Below, one piece after another: positions 55,511 to 64,000 of a stretch of 64,000 nucleotides of DNA. Every line of letters starts with the position of its first letter. The stretch's first letter is position 1. The notes under the pieces are model-generated. The model did no database searches. It saw nothing but the letters and a program-made list of their open reading frames with translations, and was not told where the DNA came from. The stretch comes from Legionella geestiana. Lineage in GTDB: Bacteria > Pseudomonadota > Gammaproteobacteria > Legionellales > Legionellaceae. The stretch is from NCBI RefSeq assembly GCF_004571195.1, contig NZ_CP038271.1, forward strand, positions 1,873,501-1,937,500, read 5' to 3'. Both the position numbers and the translations under genes were made by a program.

Positions 55511-58351
55511 CTATGTTTTAGGGGCTTTTGCCAGTAATGGCTTCAGAAAATGGCCGGTGTACGAACGGGGATTCTCTGCCACCGTTTCAGGGGTGCCTGT
55601 TGCTATAATTTCCCCACCGCGGCTGCCACCTTCAGGGCCTAAGTCAATTATCCAGTCCGCGGTTTTGATGACATCGAGGTTGTGCTCGATTACAACAATC
55701 GTATTGCCCTGGTCACGCAGACGAAACAATACGCCAAGGAGCTGGCGGGTATCGTAAAAATGCAGGCCGGTAGTGGGTTCATCAAGAATGTAAAGTGTCT
55801 GTCCCGTGCCACGGCGGGACAACTCTCGCGCCAGCTTAATGCGTTGCGCCTCACCGCCTGAAAGGGTGGTCGCACTCTGGCCAAGGCGGATATACCCAAG
55901 TCCCACGTCCATCAGGGTCTGGCATTTTCGCGCAATGGCGGGAATGGCTGCAAAAAAGCCGAGCGCTTCTTCCACGGTCATTTCCAGCACGTCATGGATG
56001 GATTTTCCGCGATAAAGAATATCGAGCGTTTCGCGGTTATAGCGCTTACCCTGGCAGTTGTCGCAGGCGACATACATATCGGGGAGAAAGTGCATTTCCA
56101 CCTTGATAAGGCCATCGCCCTCGCAGGCTTCGCATCGCCCGCCACGCACGTTAAAACTGAAGCGCCCTGGTTGATAACCGCGCGAACGGGCTTCAGGGGT
56201 GCCGGCAAAGAGTTCGCGAAGCGGTGTAAAAAGTCCGGTATAAGTCGCGGGATTCGAACGCGGCGTGCGGCCAATCGGGCTCTGGTCGATATCAATGACC
56301 TTATCACACTGCGTAAGGCCTGTAAGGCTCTCGACCCGCCCGCGCGGATTCATGTGTGCGCGATTCAAGAGGGTGGCCGCTACTGGGAAAAGGGTATCGT
56401 TGATGAGGCTTGATTTGCCGGAGCCTGAGACGCCGGTTACACAGGTGAAAAGGCCGAGTGGAATCTCTGCACTGACGCCTTGAAGGTTATTGCAGTGTAC
56501 GCCTTTGAGACGGATGCATTTATCCGGATCGGGTAATTTGCGCATTTCGGGAATATCAATGCGCTCTGCGCCTGAGAGAAACTGGCCGGTGAGGGATGCC
56601 TTGTTTTTCATGATGGCCCCGGGCGTTCCGCAGGCGACAAGCTCACCACCATGCACGCCGGCGCCCGGGCCAATATCAATTACATGGTCGGCCGCACGTA
56701 TCGCATCTTCATCGTGTTCAACAACAATCACCGTGTTACCGAGATCGCGCAGACGTTCAAGTGTCTGCAGAAGGCGGGCATTATCGCGCTGATGCAGACC
56801 AATAGAGGGTTCATCGAGAATATACATCACCCCCACAAGGCCTGAGCCAATCTGGCTGGCAAGGCGAATGCGCTGCGCCTCCCCCCCGGAAAGGGTTTCG
56901 GCACTCCGTGCAAGCGACAGGTAATCCAAACCAACGTTGACGAGAAAACCGAGGCGCTCAACTATTTCTTTGTTGATTTTTTGGGCAATCTCGCCGCGAA
57001 AGCCGCTGAGGTTCAGTGTGCTGAAAAATTTCCAGGAGGTTTCAATCGACCAGGCCGAAATTTCTGGCAGGGTTTTATTGTCGACAAACACATTACGCGC
57101 TTCCACGCAAAGACGCTCACCATTGCAGGTGGGGCAGGGGCGTGATGCCAGATAGCGCGCAAGCTCATCGCGCACGGCATTGGAATCCGACTCGCGGTAA
57201 CGCCGCTGCATGTTGGGGATAATGCCTTCAAAAGGATGCATGCGGGTCACGCTGCCGCCCTGGGGGCGCGAGTACTGGAAGGCGATGGCCTCTTCCTTGC
57301 TGCCATAAAGAATAATGTTCCGGTATTTTTCCGCAAGTTCGCCAAAAGGCACGTTAAGATTAAAACCATAATGAGCGGCGAGGCTTTCAAGGTTCGCGTA
57401 ATACCATGGCGTGCGCTTGTCCCAGCCGCGAACCGCACCCTCACCGAGCGTCAGACGCGGGTCGTGGACTACCCGTTCAGGATCAAAAAACGCATCAACA
57501 CCAAGGCCGTCACATGCGGGACAAGCACCGTTGGGGTTGTTGAAAGAAAAAAGCCTTGGCTCCAGCTCGCGCAGGCTATATCCGCAATCGGGACAGCTGA
57601 AGCGCGAAGAAAAAAGCTGTTCTTCAAAGGCATCGTCCATGGGGGCGACAATCGCAAGGCCTTCAGCCAGTTCGAGTGCGTTTTCAAAGGATTCACTGAG
57701 TCTCAGACGCGCATCTTCACGAACCTTAAAGCGGTCAATCACCACTTCAATGGTATGTTTTTTTTTGAGGGACAGCGTTGGCGGGTCATCCAGTTCACAG
57801 AGCTCGCCATTAATACGCGCCCGGACATAGCCGCGTGCCTGAAGCTGGCGAAAAAGCTCGAGGTGCTCGCCCTTGCGCTCGCGTACAACAGGCGCGAGAA
57901 TCATGGCGCGACTTTCAGGAGGCAGTGCGAGGACCGTATCCACCATTTCACTGACCGTTCGTGCATTCAGAGTCGTCTTGTGGGTCGGGCAGCGCGGCTC
58001 GCCAACGCGTGCAAACAACAGACGCAGGTAATCATGCACTTCCGTGATGGTGCCGACAGTCGAACGCGGGTTGTGGGAAGTGGCTTTTTGTTCGATGGAA
58101 ATCGCAGGCGAAAGCCCCTCAATGGTGTCGACATCGGGTTTATCCATCATCGAGAGAAACTGGCGCGCATATGCGGAGAGCGACTCCACATAACGCCGCT
58201 GTCCCTCGGCATAGAGCGTGTCGAATGCCAGAGAGGATTTTCCAGAGCCGGATAAGCCCGTGATGACCGTGAGGCGGTTGCGCGGAATGTCAAGGTCAAT
58301 ATTTTTAAGGTTGTGTGTACGCGCGCCGCGGATATGAATACATTCGACCAT
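55511..58351 (-). CDS. uvrA: Excinuclease ABC subunit A
   Basis: A 946-residue UvrA of normal length. Two ABC units are present: [19 protein letters not shown] (Walker A1) and [17 protein letters not shown] (Walker A2), with [12 protein letters not shown] and [12 protein letters not shown] signatures; zinc modules are CPDCGYSL...CPACDGLG and CEACEGDG...CDNCQGKRY. It searches for bulky DNA damage and loads UvrB. The start overlaps the stop of the hotdog-protein gene by one base, so uvrA is the third gene of a minus-strand run and has no visible LexA box of its own. Confidence 0.98.
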   Translation of the reverse strand: MVECIHIRGARTHNLKNIDLDIPRNRLTVITGLSGSGKSSLAFDTLYAEGQRRYVESLSAYARQFLSMMDKPDVDTIEGLSPAISIEQKATSHNPRSTVGTITEVHDYLRLLFARVGEPRCPTHKTTLNARTVSEMVDTVLALPPESRAMILAPVVRERKGEHLELFRQLQARGYVRARINGELCELDDPPTLSLKKKHTIEVVIDRFKVREDARLRLSESFENALELAEGLAIVAPMDDAFEEQLFSSRFSCPDCGYSLRELEPRLFSFNNPNGACPACDGLGVDAFFDPERVVHDPRLTLGEGAVRGWDKRTPWYYANLESLAAHYGFNLNVPFGELAEKYRNIILYGSKEEAIAFQYSRPQGGSVTRMHPFEGIIPNMQRRYRESDSNAVRDELARYLASRPCPTCNGERLCVEARNVFVDNKTLPEISAWSIETSWKFFSTLNLSGFRGEIAQKINKEIVERLGFLVNVGLDYLSLARSAETLSGGEAQRIRLASQIGSGLVGVMYILDEPSIGLHQRDNARLLQTLERLRDLGNTVIVVEHDEDAIRAADHVIDIGPGAGVHGGELVACGTPGAIMKNKASLTGQFLSGAERIDIPEMRKLPDPDKCIRLKGVHCNNLQGVSAEIPLGLFTCVTGVSGSGKSSLINDTLFPVAATLLNRAHMNPRGRVESLTGLTQCDKVIDIDQSPIGRTPRSNPATYTGLFTPLRELFAGTPEARSRGYQPGRFSFNVRGGRCEACEGDGLIKVEMHFLPDMYVACDNCQGKRYNRETLDILYRGKSIHDVLEMTVEEALGFFAAIPAIARKCQTLMDVGLGYIRLGQSATTLSGGEAQRIKLARELSRRGTGQTLYILDEPTTGLHFYDTRQLLGVLFRLRDQGNTIVVIEHNLDVIKTADWIIDLGPEGGSRGGEIIATGTPETVAENPRSYTGHFLKPLLAKAPKT

Positions 58352-58821
58352 TAACGCATCCTGACGGAAAGCTCAACCATGAAGCGCGCCACGACTTCGG
58401 GGTTTTGCGGATAATTAACAAATGCCGTGACCGACAGCGGGCGATTAACGCGCTCTCCAAGTGTAACGCTTTCACTAATCATCTCGCGCACAGTCTCACC
58501 GCACTCGGAGACAAAATACACATCGGCTTCAGCGCGGCGCAAAAATTCAGCCTCAAAGCGTTTAAAGGCGAGAGAGAGCTTACCGGGGACATTTTGCGCG
58601 TGCCAGTAGCCGTGCAGTCCGCCTGCAATATCCGCTCCCGCGGCGAAAGCGCCAAAATACAGGGAATTCAGGTGATTTTTGGAACGCCGCCTGAGCGGGA
58701 TGCATACCACCACCCTCTGGTCGTTGATTTCGACAAGACGCGGGCGAAGATAACCGATAACCGGCACTTTAAAACGGCCAAACACCCACAAAAAAAACCG
58801 AAACCGAGTCAACGCCTTCAT
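58351..58821 (-). CDS. Hotdog-fold thioesterase-like protein (DUF4442/YiiD-like)
   Basis: A 156-residue protein with a hotdog pattern: [32 protein letters not shown] is typical of DUF4442/YiiD C-terminal relatives of PaaI thioesterases, where [10 protein letters not shown] lies on the active-site helix. It may hydrolyse an acyl-CoA or acyl-ACP, or simply bind it. It overlaps the BON gene by four bases and uvrA by one, and lies near the divergent ketoacyl synthase. Confidence 0.75.
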   Translation of the reverse strand: MKALTRFRFFLWVFGRFKVPVIGYLRPRLVEINDQRVVVCIPLRRRSKNHLNSLYFGAFAAGADIAGGLHGYWHAQNVPGKLSLAFKRFEAEFLRRAEADVYFVSECGETVREMISESVTLGERVNRPLSVTAFVNYPQNPEVVARFMVELSVRMR

Positions 58822-59375
58822 GCGTCAGCCTTGCCAACGCTCAGATGTGAAACGATTTTTTTGACCCCGCGAATGGCATGTACGCGTTTAAGAATCGAGG
58901 CAACCGCGCGCGAGTTATCCACGACACCACTCAGCGTGACCACGCCATTGCTGGTGGTGGCATTGATGCCAACGAGTGGAATTGTCTCATCGTCCAGCAC
59001 TTTGGCTTTCAAAACAGCAGTTTGAACGCGTGCCGTGATATAGGCATCGGTGAGTGCGGTGTTTACTTCACGAATTTCAAGCGCTTCTGTATCAACGGCT
59101 ACAACGCCGCGGGTGTTTTTGGCAAGGCGCAGCGCTTCTACAAAAGACTGGCGGTCTTTAACGTTTCCGCTCAGGTGCACAATGCCGTCTTCTGTGGTGA
59201 CAAACACCTTCAGCAGGTTCAATTCTTTGGCACGCGCAAATTTAGCGGTCACTTTCGTGGTGATGACCGAATCGGTTAAGTCCTGCTCAATCTCTTTTAA
59301 ATTATTGTTCGCCGCAAACGGGGAAGAGATAAGAGCGATAAGGCCCAGAACCAGCAGGGAAAGGCGTGTGCGCAT
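58818..59375 (-). CDS. Periplasmic BON-domain protein (OsmY-like)
   Basis: A 185-residue protein with a signal peptide (LSLLVLGLIALISSPFAA) and two BON domains, about residues 35-100 (ITTKVTAKFARAKELN, VHLSGNVKDRQSFVEAL) and 110-180 (ITARVQTAVLKAK, VVTLSGVVDNSRAVASI). BON domains bind phospholipid; OsmY-type proteins support the envelope in osmotic stress. ATG 59375 is chosen at the signal peptide; the frame from 59405 adds ten residues. It is the first gene of the BON-hotdog-uvrA run and divergent from the ketoacyl synthase. Confidence 0.86.
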   Translation of the reverse strand: MRTRLSLLVLGLIALISSPFAANNNLKEIEQDLTDSVITTKVTAKFARAKELNLLKVFVTTEDGIVHLSGNVKDRQSFVEALRLAKNTRGVVAVDTEALEIREVNTALTDAYITARVQTAVLKAKVLDDETIPLVGINATTSNGVVTLSGVVDNSRAVASILKRVHAIRGVKKIVSHLSVGKADA

Positions 59376-59537
59376 TACGACCCCCAAAAAATAACAAGGG
59401 TTCAAGCATACCGCAAAAGTGCTGTAATCCCAAATATCCCTGCAGCCAGGTTTTGTGGTACAGTATGCCGATTTGTGGAACCGTCAGTCTGAAAGGGAAG
59501 TGTTCCGGATTTTTTAGTCGTTGGTAGAAAAACAACT

Positions 59538-61385
59538 ATGACAGCATTGCCCGTTATTACAGGTTTTGGTGGATTGAACTCAGCTGGTCGCAGTTCGGGG
59601 TTTCATGGGTATAAACGCATCCTTGCCGATGTTTTGCCGGCAGATATTATGGAGCTTACCTGGCGCGATCTCGCCTGGCGCATGAAAGTTTGTCCTAAGG
59701 GTACGAATCCCACCGCGGCTCAGATAGACGCCATTCGTGCAGGTACGCTGCTGCGCCGTATTGACAGCTTTGATGTGGACGCCGTGCCCGGCTGGCAGCA
59801 GGCACGCCTTGAAGGTGTGGGTGGCGTATCCTCGATGGTACTGCCCAAATCACGTCTGCCACAGCAGATTCCTGCAAACTGGCAGGTGGAAGAGTGTGGC
59901 GCGAATGACGTGCGCATCACGGTTCCAGAAGGACTCGAGGTGCTTTTCCCGCGCCTTCAGAAAAGTCCTGTAAGCAGTGGCTCAAATATTCCGGCGGGGT
60001 TTGACCCGGGCGAGCTTTATAATGCGCATCATCACCCGCGCGGCCTGCGCCTTGGGGTTTATGGCGCTTCCGATGCATTAAATTCCCTCGGGTTTGACTG
60101 GCAGACCGTGTTGCGCCATGTCCGCCCCGAAGCCGTTTCGGTTTACGCGGGCAGTGCACTTGGCCAGCTTGATGGCGATGCCTTCGGCGGGCTTTTCAGC
60201 CGTTACCTGAGCGGTAATCGTCCAAGCTCTAAAATGCTGCCACTGGCACTTGCCGAGATGCCGGCGGATTTTGTCAACAGTTATATTCTTAACAGCGTTG
60301 GCAGCACCGGGGCGAATCTTGGTGCGTGTGCCACGTTTCTTTACAATCTGCGCCAGGGTGCGATTGATATCCAGACAGGGCGCGCAAGGGTTGTCTTTGT
60401 AGGCAGTGCCGAAGCACCGATGGTGCCGGAGGTCATTGAAGGCTTTAACGTCATGGGCGCGCTTGCCAGCGACGACAGTCTGCGGGCCCTTGATGGCGGC
60501 ATATTGGATAATCGCCGCGCCTGCCGCCCGTTTTCCACCAACGTGGGTTTTACCCTCGGGGAAGCCTCTCAGTTTGTCGTACTGATGGACGATGCGCTGG
60601 CGCTCGAACTGGGGGCCATGGTCTATGGCGCGGTGCCCGATGTTTTCATTAACGCCGATGCCAATAAAAAGTCCATTTCCAAACCCGGTGTAGGTAATTA
60701 TTTAACCATGGCGCGTGCCACGGCGCTGGCTCATTCCATTCTTGGCCAGTCAGGACTCGCGCGCACGGCAGTATCGGCGCACGGAACAGGTACGCCGCAA
60801 AACCGTACGTCTGAAAGCCATATTCTCAATGAGGTGGCAAAGGCATTTTCACTGAATCAGTGGCCGGTCATGGCCATCAAGTCCTGTCTTGGGCACTCGG
60901 TCAGTGCTGCGGGGGGCGATCAGCTCGTAACGGCACTTGGAACCTGGCGATATGGCTGGCTCCCTGGCATTAAAACCATTGATCATCTGGCAGATGACAT
61001 ACACCATTCACACCTTGATATTCTTATGGATCACAAAGAGGTTGGCATATCGGGGATCGATGGCATTTTCTTAAACTCCAAAGGCTTTGGCGGCAACAAT
61101 GCCACGGCACTGGTGCTTTCACCCGAACAGACGCTCAAAATGCTGAAAAAGCGTCATGGCGATAAGGTGGTGCAGCAATGGCAGATGCGTAACGTCGCCG
61201 TGGCGGAAAGAGCGAGCCTGCAGGACAAGGCGGCCTGTAATGGTGAGGAGAGTCTTGTGTACCGTTTTGGGGAGAACATCATCAATGATAACGACGTTCA
61301 CATTACTCCACAAAGCCTGACGCTTCCGGAATTCCCTCTGCCGGTTGACCTCACTGGACTGAATGCGTATACGGATTACTGTTGA
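59538..61385 (+). CDS. Beta-ketoacyl-ACP synthase, FabY-like
   Basis: A 615-residue thiolase-fold condensing enzyme. The catalytic triad is visible: Cys in STGANLGACATFL, His in AVSAHGTGTPQNRTSES and His in KSCLGHSVSAAGG. It is about 200 residues longer than FabB/FabF, with extra sequence before the catalytic Cys, which fits FabY of Pseudomonas aeruginosa (about 630 residues), a synthase that condenses acetyl-CoA with malonyl-ACP to start fatty acid synthesis. A role in a specialised lipid is the alternative. It stands alone; the ribosome site before ATG 59538 is weak. Confidence 0.85.
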   Translation: MTALPVITGFGGLNSAGRSSGFHGYKRILADVLPADIMELTWRDLAWRMKVCPKGTNPTAAQIDAIRAGTLLRRIDSFDVDAVPGWQQARLEGVGGVSSMVLPKSRLPQQIPANWQVEECGANDVRITVPEGLEVLFPRLQKSPVSSGSNIPAGFDPGELYNAHHHPRGLRLGVYGASDALNSLGFDWQTVLRHVRPEAVSVYAGSALGQLDGDAFGGLFSRYLSGNRPSSKMLPLALAEMPADFVNSYILNSVGSTGANLGACATFLYNLRQGAIDIQTGRARVVFVGSAEAPMVPEVIEGFNVMGALASDDSLRALDGGILDNRRACRPFSTNVGFTLGEASQFVVLMDDALALELGAMVYGAVPDVFINADANKKSISKPGVGNYLTMARATALAHSILGQSGLARTAVSAHGTGTPQNRTSESHILNEVAKAFSLNQWPVMAIKSCLGHSVSAAGGDQLVTALGTWRYGWLPGIKTIDHLADDIHHSHLDILMDHKEVGISGIDGIFLNSKGFGGNNATALVLSPEQTLKMLKKRHGDKVVQQWQMRNVAVAERASLQDKAACNGEESLVYRFGENIINDNDVHITPQSLTLPEFPLPVDLTGLNAYTDYC

Positions 61386-61828
61386 TACTCCAGTTGCATT
61401 TCGAGTGGCAGCAGTTTTTGCAGCCGCTCGTATACGTTCAGTAATTGCATGCAAAAAGCCAGTGCTTTTTCGCGACTTTCATGCAGATCAATTTCCACCC
61501 CTTTGCGAAAGGCGCGCATTCTTGCGAGTTTTTCAATATTTTCGCGGTCTTCACGCTGCAGGGTCCATTCATGCTGTGAGAGCAGGTCATGCAGGGTTCC
61601 GCCATGGCGGATAACGCCCTGTTCGTGCAAAAGACGCGCCTTAAAAAGCATTTCAAAACCCGGGTAAAGCAGGGACACAACGGGTAGAAGGGTATCTATA
61701 CGGCCCGCGTTTTCGAGCGACAGTTCGGCCTCGTTTTGCAGCAGATATTCGGCACAAAACATGTGCCGTGCCGCGATTTCCAGCATTTCAGCAGGCGTGA
61801 GCGCGCGCTTTATGTGTTTCTCGTTCAT
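61376..61828 (-). CDS. Hypothetical small helical protein
   Basis: A 150-residue, all-helical-looking protein with no signal peptide. The LTPAEMLEIAARHMFCAEYLL start and GFEMLFKARLLHEQG segment resemble HEPN-type four-helix bundles, but the RxxxxH active motif is not present, so this is only a suggestion. It overlaps the ketoacyl synthase 3' end by 10 bases, convergent. It lies downstream of katG on the same strand with a hairpin between. Confidence 0.68.
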   Translation of the reverse strand: MNEKHIKRALTPAEMLEIAARHMFCAEYLLQNEAELSLENAGRIDTLLPVVSLLYPGFEMLFKARLLHEQGVIRHGGTLHDLLSQHEWTLQREDRENIEKLARMRAFRKGVEIDLHESREKALAFCMQLLNVYERLQKLLPLEMQLEYQQ

Positions 61829-61868
61829 GGTGCGTGAGGTTCCAGACTCGGAGTAGATTTACCAGAGC

Positions 61869-61896
61869 ATGTCCTCACGTCATGAGAGGAGGACAT
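61869..61896 (-). terminator. Hairpin between katG and the small hypothetical gene
   Basis: ATGTCCTC (61869-61876) pairs with GAGGACAT (61889-61896) around a 12-base loop, 16 bases beyond the katG stop. No T-run follows, so termination would be weak. Confidence 0.4.
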
Positions 61897-61911
61897 ACCC
61901 TGGAGCGTGAA

Positions 61912-64000
<2,089 letters not shown>

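Noticed and set aside
57236-58255. 339-codon plus-strand frame opposite uvrA.
   Set aside because: uvrA is certain on the other strand; the frame reflects codon bias and has no family motif.

Overview
The window looks like chromosome of a Legionella-type gammaproteobacterium (order Legionellales), probably one of the higher-GC species. The evidence is a conserved gammaproteobacterial core mixed with typical Legionella accessory traits: two Pht-like major facilitator transporters, an NPP-type phosphodiesterase, and several orphan proteins without signal peptides that look like candidate Dot/Icm effectors. These include two with a shared 36-residue repeat, one ending in a CaaX box, and one broken J-domain gene. 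I cannot name the species. No tRNA or rRNA gene, CRISPR array, prophage or intact IS was seen.

Layout. 1-4963: a sugar/glycoconjugate cluster (5'-truncated view of GmhB on the minus strand, then a promoter and an overlapping operon of a family-2 glycosyltransferase, a CofD/YvcK-like domain fused to a glycosyltransferase-like domain, a GlmU-type nucleotidyltransferase and an NAD-dependent epimerase). 4988-6560: an orphan protein and a 190-bp tandem repeat with inverted ends. 6558-11189: DUF167, SulP/STAS transporter, YjdM, a TraB/GumN protein with 36-residue repeats, and a GNAT. 11215-14335: metK-ahcY with a clear promoter and structured leader, followed by 130-bp repeats. 14396-18726: ychF, pth, rplY on the minus strand, divergent from rplU-rpmA-obgE. 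18682-22768: minus-strand run xseB-ispA-mscS-cinA and an FAD-type oxidoreductase. 22847-26702: radA and the 36-residue-repeat/CaaX protein. 26972-33027: uppS-cdsA-rseP-bamA and a small outer-membrane barrel, without dxr, skp or lpxD between or after them. 33070-33502: a MITE-like element and a large hairpin. 33592-35530: hslVU with a sigma-32 promoter.

35560-38203: an AT-rich J-domain/repeat gene split by one in-frame TGA, then a tandem duplication of the deoB 3' end. 38056-41976: two Pht-like transporters and deoB in one operon, which suggests nucleoside uptake and breakdown. 41974-46684: membrane acyltransferase, NPP phosphodiesterase, a nested palindromic element, a small secreted protein, a polysaccharide deacetylase and a gamma-carbonic-anhydrase-like protein. 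46874-51178: a lipoprotein membrane-fusion protein, ABC ATPase, ABC-2 permease and CNNM/CorC-like transporter in a row. 51167-55475: an orphan protein, then lemA-htpX-like protease-atypical response regulator. 55511-59375: BON protein, hotdog protein and uvrA. 59538-64000: a FabY-like ketoacyl synthase, a small orphan, and katG running off the right edge.

Functional themes: activated-methyl cycle (metK, ahcY), envelope biogenesis (uppS, cdsA, rseP, bamA, fabY-like, ispA), proteostasis and envelope stress (hslVU, htpX-like, lemA, rseP), repair and oxidative defence (radA, uvrA, xseB, katG), and host-interaction candidates scattered between them and bordered by repeats. All functions are read from translated motifs only; no database search was run.
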